Shown here: in pieces, positions 1 through 11,526 of the stretch
Numbering within the stretch: position 1 is the first letter of the stretch
Layout: every line of letters starts with the position of its first letter
NCBI RefSeq assembly: GCF_040712315.1
Contig: NC_134018.1
Location: 45,323,335-45,387,334 of the forward strand
Length of the DNA: 64,000 bases
Direction: 5' to 3'
Source of the DNA: Castanea sativa
Lineage: Eukaryota; Streptophyta; Magnoliopsida; Fagales; Fagaceae
Position numbers and translations under genes: made by a program
Notes under the pieces: generated by a model
Databases searched by the model: none
Seen by the model: the letters and a program-made list of their open reading frames with translations, nothing else
Told to the model about the DNA's origin: nothing

Positions 1-2188
1 CTTGTTACTATGGTACGAAAGATGACAAGTGATACCTCACACAATCGTACCTCCATGCTCATAATATTGTCTTTGTGATTGAGTAACTTCTAAATTTGTT
101 TTCAATTTTTGAACAATATGGTGGTGTAGGGTCACATTTTCACATGCATGGACAGCATGGTACACCATTGTTTTTGAACCTAATTAATCAGAAGAATAAT
201 GTAGGGAGATTTTCATTTATTAAATTCACATGTAGCATGAGTTAGCAACCTTTTTAATGGGTTTGGTCAATGGTCAATTTCATTTAGAAAGTGCACGTGT
301 ATTCTGATTCTCTCTGCTTGTGGAGGAGTACAAGTAACATGCTCAAACAAACACAGGACAGCATTCAATGGGAATGGAACAAATGTTTTAAGAGGAAAAA
401 AATTGGTTTAGGGGTTGCATTGGATACGTTAGAATGCGGATATATATCTCAAATTGGACACGTTTTTGTATTCTAGTGTGTCCAAAAAAAATGATATGCA
501 ACAAAATCTTGTGCAAATGATCATTTGATGAGTTTATAATTTGCAAGCTTTTAACAAAAATGAGTGAGGTAAAATATTGAATTGGAAGATGGTTTGTCTC
601 CTTGGCTCAAGTTCAAATATATGGCATAATGGTTTTAGGACTTGAATAGTGGTATTGGTTTAATTTTAAGGTCTTATCCTCTTGATTTGAGGCTGAGTGT
701 TCTGAGCTGCTTAGTTAAGGAAACAGACAAATTTTTTTTTCCAATTATAAACATAATAATTTGAAGTTAATTTGTCTCCTCCAAACATACTTGTACAAGG
801 TCTTATCTCTTGTCTTATGTTTGATTGGTTATATAACCCTTTTAACTATATGCAAAGCATTTCATTAATGTACAAAATAATTTTAATTTTCTGGCATTAG
901 CAAATAATAACAATAAATTTTTTTGGTTTTTGGTTTAAGGGGAGCAATCAGAAAAGCGGAGAACAAAATTCACACAACAACATATTTTAGGGAATGGGGT
1001 CCCTCTCATATTAACCTTCAGAGTAGACAATCTGGATGCTAGTGCATAAATGAAAAGATGAACTAGCAGTAGCTGAGTGTGTTTATGGATTTACTTACCA
1101 AAAAGACAAGAAAGAAGGGTTTTCTTGTGGTGTAATCTTATCTCATTCCTTTTGGAATTTGGAGTCAAGCTGAAATTATGTGTTATCTTTGTAATTAAAT
1201 TGGGACACTTGCCAATGCCATTTCAAGTTCAAAATTTGTACACACCTCAACTAGCTAAAGTGGACATTATTTGGTCACATCCATTAAGTTTTACCTCGAC
1301 TTCACTCACTTTATATGGCAATTATAATGTTAATAGCTTAATACTACGGTATCCCCGTATGTATTGTAGGCATTTTTTTGTCCACGTAGAGATTTGGAGG
1401 ATCATAAATCAATTAGTTTTAAGTTGTGGTAAATCGTAAATTGAAAATTTTGTAGAGATTCATTTTGATTGCATTTTATTTTAAGGATTTAAAATAAAGA
1501 ATTTGAAGAACAATTATTAATTTATTAGTGTAAATACTTCACTTTATACAAATTTTTCGTTTTTATTTTTTTGGGAGGACATACAAAACACTTGATATGT
1601 TATAGATGTTGCAAAACATTTTACCCTTAATAATTTCGAACGACATTTTAATAAAATTTAAATCCATCTAAAAATTTGATCAATAAAAAAGTGTTTATTT
1701 TTACATTTTTTATTAAATTATTTAAACCAAAAAAATGAAATTCAAATCTTTCTTTTGAATTCTTTTTTGAACAATATTTGAAACAAACTTATTAAACTGA
1801 ATAAAAGCTTGTGCTCTAGAGTACTCTCAACTGGTCCACGAACCCAAAATTTTATATCTTAATAGGCAAAGATTTATACCTTCTATTGATTTGTATTTCT
1901 TTATTTTTATTTTTAAAGAGAGATCATTACAATATACTGCTAACTTCACAGTTCGAACAATTTTCCCTCTAAACCTACAAGCACTTTGTGTTTCACCCTT
2001 TCATAAAAGCATCATGGCCTAGACAAACTTTCAACAAATGATCCAAATCCTCAAAAAAACCTAATTTATTTGATTTTTTTGCAGTAAAAAATTCCTGGAT
2101 CTATCTCTAATGATGTACTATCAATACTTCTTGTTGAAAGGCAGACAACTTGGTTTCTATTTTGAGATGGGTAACCGATATTATGCTA
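1..2188. other. AT-rich intergenic DNA, no gene seen
   Basis: No supported gene, RNA or bounded repeat is visible. The short open frames at 291-476 and 1077-1439 have low-complexity, non-domain translations and no splice or codon signature of a plant gene. Confidence 0.6.
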
Positions 2189-2757
2189 TACTAAATAGGG
2201 AAAATCACAGTAAATCCACCTGTGGTATGTCCCATTTTCACTTTGCCTACCCGTGGTTCAATCATTTACACTTTGCTCACCTGAACTTTCCGTTACCCAT
2301 CCATTACCGACCTCTGTTAAAATCAGGGATAAAAATGTATTTTACCTTTATTTTTATGTCCCTCTCCTCTAAAATAAAAAAATAACAGAAAAAACTCAAA
2401 TAAACAAGATCAAATAGAGGGGTTTTGTAGAGAAACAAGATGGGTATCAAAACAAGATCAAGATCAAATGGACAGACCAACGCATTTGGTTCATCATTTC
2501 TCTATCTCACTCGCATCTCTCTCTCAATCTCTGATTTCTCTCTTTGTCTCACTCATCCCTTCTTCCCACAACCCATTTCAGATTCATAATTTTCATTTTC
2601 CATTTGGCTTTCTTAGGAAACGAACATGGGGTAAGTGGGTCTGATCTGGATTGCAAAACCATGCTCGATCTTCAATGGGTTCATCTGGAGCAACCAAACA
2701 AAATGACGCAAGCATTTTTCATATATAAATTAAAAGGATGAGAAACACAGATCGAAC

Positions 2758-2865
2758 CTTGATGCCTTCAGAGGAAGAAGAGGCGATGGCGTAGGAGGCA
2801 TATCTATCCTGAGAATCGAGGCTGAGGAAGAGGAAAATAGTGAGAGCGAAGAATCCGAGAGCCAT
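2758..2865 (-). pseudogene. Exon-like fragment inside the MULE, signal-peptide-like
   Basis: On the minus strand an ATG at 2865-2863 opens 36 codons without a stop. They begin MALGFFALTIFLFLSLDSQ, a hydrophobic stretch like a secretory signal peptide or signal anchor. The frame ends exactly at AAG|GTTCG, a plausible splice donor, and a candidate acceptor (CTCCAG) lies about 70 bases on, at 2685-2690. I do not recognise the parent gene. Inference: a first exon captured by the MULE, probably not functional here. Alternative: chance coding potential. Confidence 0.45.
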
Positions 2866-2911
2866 TAGGAAGAGTAATCCAATGAACTAGTTTTGCTGCC
2901 AAAAAGGGTAA

Positions 2912-3060
2912 TTGACCTCAGCCTGCGACGACGCCCTTCGTATGGGTTCCAAAGAAGTAGTAGCAGAAGATGAAGATGAAGATGAAGAAGAGGCGGCCTT
3001 TCTTCGCGTGGGACCTGAGGAAGCCATAGTTCGTTTCAACGAACAATCCCAAGCTCGCTT
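2912..3060 (+). pseudogene. Acidic gene-like fragment inside the MULE
   Basis: An open frame on the plus strand, facing away from the fragment at 2758-2865, encodes an Asp/Glu run (residues ~20-28) followed by FLRVGPEEAIVRFNEQSQ, then runs into the CT microsatellite. The composition looks like host coding sequence rather than AT-rich intergenic DNA, but no family is recognised. The divergent arrangement could reflect two separate captures. Confidence 0.3.
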
Positions 3061-3070
3061 GCTCACTCGC

Positions 3071-3115
<45 letters not shown>

Positions 3116-3506
3116 CTTTTTGGGGAAATGTAATGTTATGTGATGTGATCTCTGGAGATTTTTGGGTCATTCTTTCTTTTTTGAGATTGATTATTTTTCT
3201 TGCCTTCCTTCTTTTTTTATTATTTTTCAAAGGAATTTCAGTAGAGAACCAATAGTTTGCATAGAGACGCAAAACCCCCATAATCCAAGCTCTTTCAAAA
3301 AAATTCAAACCCTAACTTTTTGATTCTTGTTATATTTGTTTTTGCCTAAAAATGTGTTTTTCTAACGAGCAAATGGAAATGTGGGTTACAGAAGGCTAAC
3401 GAGACTAACCTCAAGTGGGCAAAGTGTAAATGATTGAACCACGGGTAGGCAAAGTGAAAACGAGCCATACCACAGGTAAGTTTACTGTAATTATCCCTAC
3501 TAAATA

Positions 3507-4480
3507 AGTAAATAGGCTAATAATATTATGTTCAACCAAGCTGTACGTTATATTTTCTCTTTAAAGTGAGAAGGTTTCATCAGAATAGTTAGCTTCAAAG
3601 TTGCCTTGTCTACTATATTTTGTAGCATGAAACAAACATAAGAAATTAAAACAGTAAAAGAAATTTAGACATATCTCCAACCATGATTGTTCAAGTTATT
3701 TTAAGAAGAAAACTTAAATTTAGAGGAAGTTCTTCTAGTCTATAGCGAATATGAATCCCTTTGAGGTAACATATGTTTATTTAAGGATACACTTTTACTC
3801 TATAACTATCAAGGCGTCAACACGAAACCGTTTGATGGAACAGTTTCTTATTGAAAGACAGGTTAGGTACCGCTAAATATTTAGAAAAATGTTAGAGTTA
3901 CAAATTATTTTACAAAATTTTGATGCGTTGACTGATGAGTGGTTATTATTAGTAAGTAAAAATGTGATTTTAGTAAGGCGCTCATATGAGATTAAGTAAG
4001 AATTGACCACAATAATAATTTGTGAAAATGTTATAAAATTAGTAGTTTGTGACTATAACACGGTTTCCTTATATACTTCATCTATTAAGTATGTTCATAT
4101 TACAATCTTTTACACCTAAAATGCTAATAAGCTTACTGATTTTCTTTATTTATCATCCAATAAATAAATAATAAAATTATAAAATAAATACTAATTGTTA
4201 AGTCTAGCCCATGATAAGTAAAGTTTAAAGAATTCTTTTTAATTTTGAAATCCATATCGATTAGAAGAATAATAAGGAGGTATACACTAAACAGTAATTA
4301 AACAAAATCTATATTGACCACGTTATATCTCCCAATGGCTACAGTGATATATTCATTCCCTTCTTGTAGAGTTTAATTTCAGGTTGAATCTCTTTATCTG
4401 CACTTCAAAAAGAAGAAAAGAAAAGAAAAATTAGAAGGCATTTTTGTGGATGCAATGTGAGACAACTTGAATAAATTTTA
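3507..4480. other. Intergenic DNA, nothing recognised
   Basis: AT-rich sequence with no long open frame of convincing composition and no bounded repeat that I can see. Confidence 0.55.
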
Positions 4481-4910
4481 ACCAACCATTATTATGCCAC
4501 AAATTTTGGGCAGATTCACAATTTGTCTCCAGCTTTGCAAACAAACTAGATGTTGGACTTTTACATGACATATTTTTATAAAATTCTAATATATGCCAAA
4601 GAACCAAACGAAGAATATGGGATTGGAAAGATCTATCCGGAGAAAAAAAAGGAATTGGGAATAATAACAAGTAGAATAAAATTATTCAATCAACCAATAT
4701 AATCCATTGAATTTGGCTTTTCCATAAGAGTTGCAGATCCAAAATTTGTCTCCAGCTTTGCATACAAATTGGATTTTGGACTTTACATGACAAATTTTTA
4801 TGAATTTCTAATTCATGTTAAAGAAGTAAAGGAACATGGGATTGGGAATATTCATCCAATTTTTTTTTTTTTAAAAAAGCAGGTTTGGGGATAATAACAA
4901 TTGGCTATTT
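4481..4910. repeat. Imperfect tandem duplication, period about 225 bases
   Basis: Two direct copies lie side by side. The shared core ATTTGTCTCCAGCTTTGCA occurs near 4520 and 4743. It is followed in both by a matching ~150-base tract (TTGGACTTTACATGACA-like, ATGGGATTGG-like, GGGATAATAACAA-like segments). The copies differ by scattered substitutions and small indels, so the duplication is not recent. Confidence 0.8.
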
Positions 4911-5343
4911 GAAAGTTGCTTACGATGAATTTGGACCCCATCTTAAAAAGCTGTATCTTTGATCTTAAACTGATTGTGTCCAAGTCTCTAAGATTTCTAT
5001 TGGACACTGATAGACAGTGAGATGAGATGCATATAAGTATAATGAGACAGATGTCAATTTCCCAACCATTTGTAACATGGGCTTTGGAATGGTTGCACAT
5101 GCTTCCATTTTATTTATTTATTTACATTTTGATGTAGATCTTTCCTAACAACATTCTCTATACCCAAAAACATGATACAACTATGGGAGAGAGTGGGGTA
5201 CTCAGGGAGTATTCTGTCACTTCTCAATGTAAAGATTAGTTTGCAAAGAGATAAACATGCTTCACATGTTGCCCCCGCTAAATCATTTTGTATTTGCAAT
5301 ATATTATATATAGGCCCAATTTATTATTCAAACCTATAATTTA

Positions 5344-6183
5344 TGTTGGGTTCTAAGACTTTAGGTTTGAATGTATTAGAATTCTAATTTATAATGTTGG
5401 CAAACCATGATCAAAACGGTTTAGTCTTGTTTAGACATGCTCAAAGTATGTGTCTTTTATGTAAAGTTAGAATCGAGTTGCTGCGAGATTTACTGTGCAA
5501 ATCTGTTTGACTCGATCGATTAAGAATTAGACTCGACCGATTGAAGCTCGTGCAAATTGTTTTTCTATAGAATTTTTCAACTCAGTCCAAGCTCGTTTTA
5601 CGTGTAGGGTTTTATGTTTTGCCCTAGGTATAAAAGGGAAAACCCTAGCCATGTTTTAGGCATGCTTTTTATGCTGTGTGTGTGAATCTCTTGTGAGATT
5701 TAGAGGTGTTTGCCTTCACATACACTTAGGGTTATCAAGATCTAGATTGATGTGAAGAGCTTGGTGATCAATTTAGTTGCAGATTCAAGAGCTTAAAGAT
5801 ATACAAGCGAGAGTGCTTGTACTTGCTGGGAATACAAGAAAGAAGTAGTCCGTGGACTCGGAGTTGTCACGTGGTCGTGGTAGTAAGTTTCCTATTCGAG
5901 GTAGCAATAGGATGTTAGTGGTCTAAGTCGCTATTGTGTAAATTTCAATTCTTTCATAGTGAATTCAATTTTACCTTAAGGATAGTTAGGTTAAATCCTC
6001 CACAGGTTTTTAACCGGTTTAGTTTTCTTAGGTCATCATATTGTTGTGTTATTTATATTTCTGCTACTTTGTATGATATGATTTATATGTGTTGACTTAG
6101 ATCTGCATAATTTACCTAAGTTAATCACTTGGCTAAATAATTAAGTTAATCTGGTTGTGTTTTAAGGGGTCTAAAAACGTACA
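5344..6183 (+). repeat. 5' LTR of gag-only LTR retrotransposon
   Basis: 840 bases, starting TGTTGGGTTCTAAGAC and ending AAAACGTACA (TG...CA). It matches the segment 12042-12878 along its whole length. The flanks ATTTA (5339-5343) and ATTTG (12879-12883) give a 5-base target duplication with one mismatch. The LTR contains a CTCGATCGATT / CTCGACCGATT motif pair near 5512-5545. A likely TATA-containing promoter region (GGTATAAAAGGG) lies near 5628. Confidence 0.93.
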
Positions 6184-6185
6184 AG

Positions 6186-6196
6186 TGGTATCAGAG
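6186..6196 (+). other. Primer binding site, initiator tRNA-Met
   Basis: TGGTATCAGAG starts two bases after the end of the 5' LTR. It is the standard complement of the initiator tRNA-Met 3' end used by most Copia elements, and it fixes the element's orientation as plus. Confidence 0.9.
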
Positions 6197-6256
6197 TAGG
6201 TAGCTCTTTTGCTGTAGATCTTTTGATCTCTGAGCTGATCCTTAACCCTGGTTGTC

Positions 6257-7822
6257 ATGGAACACAGACACTCTCTTGTTATTCCTTCTCATTTTGATGG
6301 GAATAATTATGCTTATTGGAAAGTCAGGATGAAAACATTCCTGAAATCCATTGATGAGAGAGTCTGAAACTCCGTTGAATACGGATGGGAGAAGCCCACT
6401 ACTCCTGTGAGTGAGTGGCAAACTTCTCAGAAAGAAGTAGCTGCTTTCAATAGTAAAGCCATGAATGCTATCTTTAATGCTGTTTCTATGGAGGAATTTA
6501 AGAAAATCTCTACTGTTGAAGTTGCTCATATTGCTTGGAATATCCTCCAGACTGTGCATGAAGGCATAAAGACAGTTAAAATTAATAAGTTGCAGCAATT
6601 AACTACTAGATTTGAAAGCATTAGGATGTCTGATGATGAATCTTTTGATGAATTCTATGCTAAACTTAATGATATTGTTAATTCTGCATATAATCTGGGT
6701 GAAATCTATGATCAACCTAAAATTGTTAGGAAGATTCTTAGATCTTTGACTGAGGACTTTAGACCCAAAGTGACTGTCATCACTGAAAGCAAGGATGTGG
6801 ACTCCATCCCTGTTGATGAACTTGTAGGATCTTTTCAGTCCTATGAGTTGAACCTACCTAAGACTAGCAAATTCAAATCAATGACTCTTAAGTCTGTTGA
6901 TGATGTTGATGTAAGTAGATTTGATGTTAAGCCCTCTGCTACAGAGATTGCCTATCTTACTAAGAACTTTAGAAACTTTCTTAGGAATAACAACAGAAGG
7001 GCAAGAGGTAAGAACACTGCTGAATCTAGAAATTTTAGGAGGAATGATCCCACTAAGGTTAATCACACTGAAAAACCTAAAGAAAAAGTAGGTCAACCTT
7101 CTAATAATTCTATGGGACAACAATGTTTTGGGTGTCAAGGCTATGGTCATATGAAATCTGAATGTCCTACATACTTGAGGTCTAAGGGTAAGGCTATGGC
7201 TGTAACCCTTAGTGATGATGAAGTTTCTAACAATGAGTCTGGTAGTGATGAGGACGGAAACTTCATTGCTTTCACTGCTACTACTGTAGTTGATGAAAGC
7301 GTTGATGTTGAGGAGAACCCTTCTGATGGGGAACTCTCTGAGGATGTAGATCTTCAAGAAGCCTACAATAAACTTTGCAAAGTTGCTACAAAGGATGCTA
7401 TGAGTGTTGATCTAGGCTTAAAGAAAATTGCATTCCTTGAGCTTGATAAAAAGAATTTGCTTGTGAAACTGTTTGATGCTAATGAGTTGTTGAATAATGT
7501 GAAGATTGAGAACATGCTTTTACTTGATAAAGTTAAGAATTTGGAACATGATTTATCTAACTTACATTCCACAAACTTTGTTCCTTCTTCTGAGACCCCT
7601 GTGAGTGAGGTTGTCAAATCTGTTGAAGTTACACCTCCTAGGAAAATTAGGGTTGATCTTCAAGAATCTAAACCTAAGATTTCTAATCCTTCTAAGGGCA
7701 AGTTGCACGATAGACCTGCATGGGTTTGTCATTTTTATGGAAAGTCTGGGCACATTCGTCCAAACTGTTTCAAGTTGCAAGATGTTAAGCGAGCATATAA
7801 ACCAAAAGTGTCTATGCCTTAA
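6257..7822 (+). pseudogene. gag: Copia-type gag polyprotein, broken by a premature stop
   Basis: The frame runs 521 codons from ATG 6257 to TAA 7820-7822 with one internal stop, TGA at 6365-6367, where the family normally has Trp (TGG to TGA). The N-terminus (residues ~7-25: IPSHFDGNNYAYWKVRMKTF) is the DUF4219-like start of Copia gag. The next ~200 residues match the UBN2/retrotransposon-gag family (LQQLTTRFESIRM, FDEFYAKLNDIVNSA). A CCHC zinc knuckle begins at residue ~290 (CFGCQGYGHMKSEC). A second knuckle at residue ~491 reads CHFYGKSGHIRPNC, with Tyr in place of its second Cys. In an intact element gag would build the cytoplasmic particle that packages RNA. No protease, integrase or RT follows. 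Two short in-frame blocks continue to ~7975 after the stop. Confidence 0.9.
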
Positions 7823-7975
7823 GCATAAGATCCTATGGTACTTATTGATGAGCTGGTAAAGGCTTTAAACCTTTATTCCAATCCTGGAGTTGGAAATCAT
7901 TCTAATGTGAATAAGAATTCCAATGCTCAAGGTGCATCTAAAAAGTTTTGGATGCAAAAGGCTCAATCTAAGTGA

Positions 7976-10025
7976 GTCTTTTTGACATGGTCCTTGTGCT
8001 TCATTACTCTACTCTTTGTGACCATTTTTCTTGGTTGTTTTTATTTTTGTTTTCTTTAGTTTTCTAGGATTTGCATTGCATAACATTCATGCATTTCATT
8101 CTAAGTTTTTTTTTTTTAAATTAAAAAAAAAGGTGAAAAGGAAAGCAAAATGTGCTTTGCATTATTTTTTCTTGGATTTGATATCAAGGTTGACCATATT
8201 TTTTTTACATTACATGTTTATGTACCTTGTTTAGCTTGGATGAGCTTCTTTTTTGCACTTTACTAGTCTGAGCTTTGTAGTGCATGTTGTGTAGGAAGAT
8301 GTTTATAGTTTTTGATCACATGATCTTGATTTTGAAGTCACATGTTTTTTATTGTTGGACTTGAACTTATTGATAAAGGCATAAATAACCATCTCACCAC
8401 TATTTATTAGCCAATCATGAACACCTTAGTGCATATCGTACGATTTTATGCTCGAGAAAATGTAGCACATGCACAAAAAGAACATAAGGTGTAAACTCGG
8501 TTTAAATGCTAAAATTGGTGTGTACATTATTGGACTATAATAATTTCAATCAATTAAAATTGGTGGAACATTATCCTGGCTAATTCTTAATAAGTTTTTG
8601 ATTAAATAAAATTAGTGTGTATATTATAAGGCAATTTCAAGAAACTTACATGATTGCAAACTTTTATTATAGGAGATGTGGGAGTTATATGATGTAACTC
8701 TTTAAGGGATAGTCTCTTTCGAATTTATGTGATGAATTTTGTAGAAATTGTGCTAAATTACTATTCACATATCACCTCTCATGTATCTCAAGTTTTTGCT
8801 ACTTGCACACACTACACAAGTTACTCTTTGTTAAACTTTGTACATGTTATTGTGTGTGATCTTGGTTTAGCCAACCAAGTTTGAAAATTCCTTGAGTTTT
8901 ATGCAAAACATGTTTGCTTTTTGGGATCTTAAGGATAATTGATGGAAACTCTAAATTTTGGGAAAATTGGATTCAAAACAAATGTTTTTGAAAAGAATTT
9001 CTTCTCATACTCATGCATTTTATTCATAAAATTCAATGCTTTGAGGAGTTTCTGCATAAAATTGTTTTGATTTTTAAAAATTTGTTTTTTTCCAGAATTT
9101 CGATCTATCGAATCTGTTTTTCGACTAATCGAAATTGTGATTAAAAATTTGGTTTAGCTCTGTGTGTTTCGATCGGTGCTCGATCGCCGTTGGATCAATC
9201 GAAGGCATCGTTGGATCAATCGAAGGCATTTTCGATCGATTGAACCTAATTTTTGATCAATCGAAAATCGCATAGAGTTTTTTAAAAAACTTTGAGTTTC
9301 ACGTTTTCAAAACTTTTCAAACACTATTTTCTCTCTCTTCGATCGGTCTAAGGGTCAAAGCAAATTTTTATCGTTTTCCTCCGATTCTTTCGCAAGGTTT
9401 TTGTCCTCTAAGGCTGGTAAGACGTTTATACCTTTCATTTTTCATTTATTTTCATGTTTCATGCATTTTTGTCATGCATTAAAGGGAGAATTTCGAACTA
9501 AGGAATTTTGGGATTTTTATTGAATCAAGCCTTTTATTTTAAAATTGATCATTGGATTTTTGTTGTGGGATGCTATAAACACGATTCTAATGAATTAATT
9601 TGATCCATTTGGTGGTTTGTGAAAAATTCGAAATTCTAGGGCTTGAATCTACCCGAATTGGGGTTTTTGTTCAATTAGGTTTAACTTGATGATATTGGCT
9701 TGTTGGATTGATTCATATGATCATTATATTGTGTTATCTATCTTGTTTAATGATCAATTGGTCAATTTCTTGATAATTGTACAAGTGATTTTTCAAAATT
9801 TTGGGGTTTTTGAAATAAACTCTATGCTCAAGCCAATTTTGTGTTTTTAAAGTTAATTTGAACTTTTTCTCACTGCATTAGAGCATGCATCATTTGATTA
9901 TACTGTTCATGCATCATATAGATTGTTATTTTCTATATTGTTTTGTGCTAACTTGCAGTCTGCCTTTGGTTTTTCTTGTTTCCTTCTTGGTTCTTTTTTG
10001 TTTGTCTTGTCCTTTCTTTAGCATC
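7976..10025 (+). other. Non-coding interior of the LTR element
   Basis: About 2 kb between gag and the second ORF with no pol-related coding in any frame. A cluster of TCGAT/ATCGA motifs lies at ~9100-9270, including two tandem copies of GGATCAATCGAAGGCAT (9192-9232). The stretch is T-rich upstream of ORF2, like an intron or leader. Confidence 0.7.
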
Positions 10026-11526
10026 ATGACTAGGAAGACTAGAGCCAATGGGAAACCCTCATCCTCTTCTGCTCCATCCTTTGAGAGTGAGAGATTCTTG
10101 CGTGAGAAACATCAAGTGACCTATGAGCAGCTTAACCTTAAAAGGAACATTTGGGCTGAGAGGAAAGTTTTGTTAGACGAGCTAGATGGTGAGATTAGAC
10201 ATAGTTTTTAGCGTCGGGGCTGGTTGCCATTGTTGGATATTTCTCATCCACCTCCAACTACCCTGATTAAAGAATTCTACTCGAACCTCTCTATCCACGT
10301 CTATGATTTCAACACTTTAGTTAAGAGTTGAATACGAGGTGAAGAGTACACCATTACTCCTTTGGTAGTGGCTGATGCTCTTGGGGTACCTATCTTTCAG
10401 CATCCTGTCTACCCTTATGATGAGTCTCCTTCCCTAGATGACATCATGTCTTACATCACTAGGTCTTCTATCTAGTGGGGTTCTGATCCCCAGATCACTA
10501 CTGCTGAGCTCACTGAGGTTCACTATCTTTTCTTTTGGATTGCTTGTCATTCTTTGTGGCCTATCTCTCATCTGTACACCATCCCTATTGAGCGATGTGT
10601 GTTTATGTATGCCCTTGTTACTGATGCTCCTATTAGTTTTCCTCATCTGTTTATTCGTTCTTTGAACAAGGTTTATAGGAGTAGTTCTACTGCTCATGCT
10701 CTTTTCTTCCCCGTTTTTATTCACCGAATTCTTTTACATCTTGGTTTAGAGGAGTTTCCCGCGTCTGAGCCTATTCATATTATCGCTCCTATAGGTGCCA
10801 CCTTTCTTTGGCAAAGGGCTACTCAGATGTGCGCAAGCTCTAATGGCCTGTTTGGATGTTTAAAAAAGGAGGGGGAGTAGAGTAGAGGGAAGGGGAGTAA
10901 TTCAATTACCTTGTTTGGGAGTTTTTTAAGGAAGGAGGGGGAGGGGTTTGAAGGGGTTTCAACTACTTCCAACCCCCTCATTTTTAATTCCCCCAAATTG
11001 GAGAGATTTGGAGGGAGAGTAGAGCACATAAAATTATTGATAAAGTAAATTACCTAATTTACCCTTATTATATTTATAAAATTACAATGTTAAAAACAAG
11101 GGGAAGGGCTAATTACTCCCTTCCCCCTTACTAATTATAAAAACATCCAAATAAGGTGGAGGGTAATCATTTTCCTCTACTCTCCTCCCCACTACTCCCC
11201 TCCCCTCTACTCTCCTCCTTCTCTAAACTCCCAAACAGGCCATAAGCGTTCTAAGGTTGAGTCTTCTGGTGTCGTACCTCCTTCTTCTCCCTCCTCCTTC
11301 CTCTATAGGTGATACTTCTGCTAAGGCATTTGTCAATCTTGCTGCTGCTATTGATGTTCCTCCGCCTTCTACTTCTGATGATTCAGACATTTGTCGTATG
11401 TTAAAGACTGTGATGACCGTTCAGGTGGCTCATGGTCAGCTTTTGGTGGATATATTTGATGAGCTTCGTGCTTTGCGAGCGGATTTAGAGAGTATTAGAC
11501 CGTCACCTCCTTTTGATGATGAGTGA
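10026..11526 (+). pseudogene. Second ORF of the element, putative plant transposon protein, interrupted
   Basis: From ATG 10026 the frame reads MTRKTRANGKPSSSSAPSFE and continues with the features of the plant family known as putative plant transposon protein (EFYSNL near residue 80, ITPLVVADALGVP near residue 110, a Trp-rich ITTAEL...LFFWIACHSLWP block, IGATFLW near residue 255). In-frame stops occur at 10209-10211, 10330-10332 and 10473-10475, the last two where Trp is likely. A MITE (10844-11242) then splits the frame. Removing the MITE and one TAA copy joins the reading frame (SS|KRSKVESSG) for a further ~20 codons, after which a frameshift moves coding to 11257-11526 (DDSDICRMLKTVMTVQVAHG...). 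The function of this family is unknown. The family call is from memory of its sequence style. Confidence 0.7.
10844..11242. mobile_element. Tourist-type (PIF/Harbinger) MITE
   Basis: 399 bases with ends TGGCCTGTTTGG / CCAAACAGGCCA. The inverted similarity extends inward ~50 bases through the purine-rich AAGGAGG...AGTAGAG tract. The 3-base target TAA is duplicated (10841-10843, 11243-11245). A 3-base TAA/TTA duplication with a GGCCTGTTTGG terminus is typical of PIF/Harbinger MITEs. It has no coding capacity. It inserted into the second ORF of the LTR element, so it is younger than that element. Confidence 0.93.

Larger units (their letters stand above)
2198..3497. mobile_element. Mutator-like (MULE) element carrying gene-like fragments
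   Basis: The element begins GGG and ends CCC, with long terminal inverted repeats of about 90 bases: 2198-2290 matches the reverse complement of 3405-3497 with few mismatches (shared cores CACTTTGCCTACCCGTGG and CAATCATTTACACTTTGC). The 9-base sequence TACTAAATA flanks both sides (2189-2197 and 3498-3506). Long TIRs with a 9-base target duplication are diagnostic of MULEs. The 1.1-kb interior codes for no transposase, so the copy is non-autonomous. It holds gene-like pieces (see 2758-2865 and 2912-3060), which suits the Pack-MULE class, in which MULE ends carry captured host fragments. A CT microsatellite lies at 3081-3112. Confidence 0.88.

Noticed and set aside
6878..7780. Minus-strand ORFs of up to 159 codons
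   Set aside because: Antisense shadows of the Copia gag; no family resemblance of their own.
9100..9275. Short repeats with regular spacing, considered as a CRISPR-like array
   Set aside because: Motifs of 5-17 bases, irregular spacing and a plant retrotransposon context rule this out.
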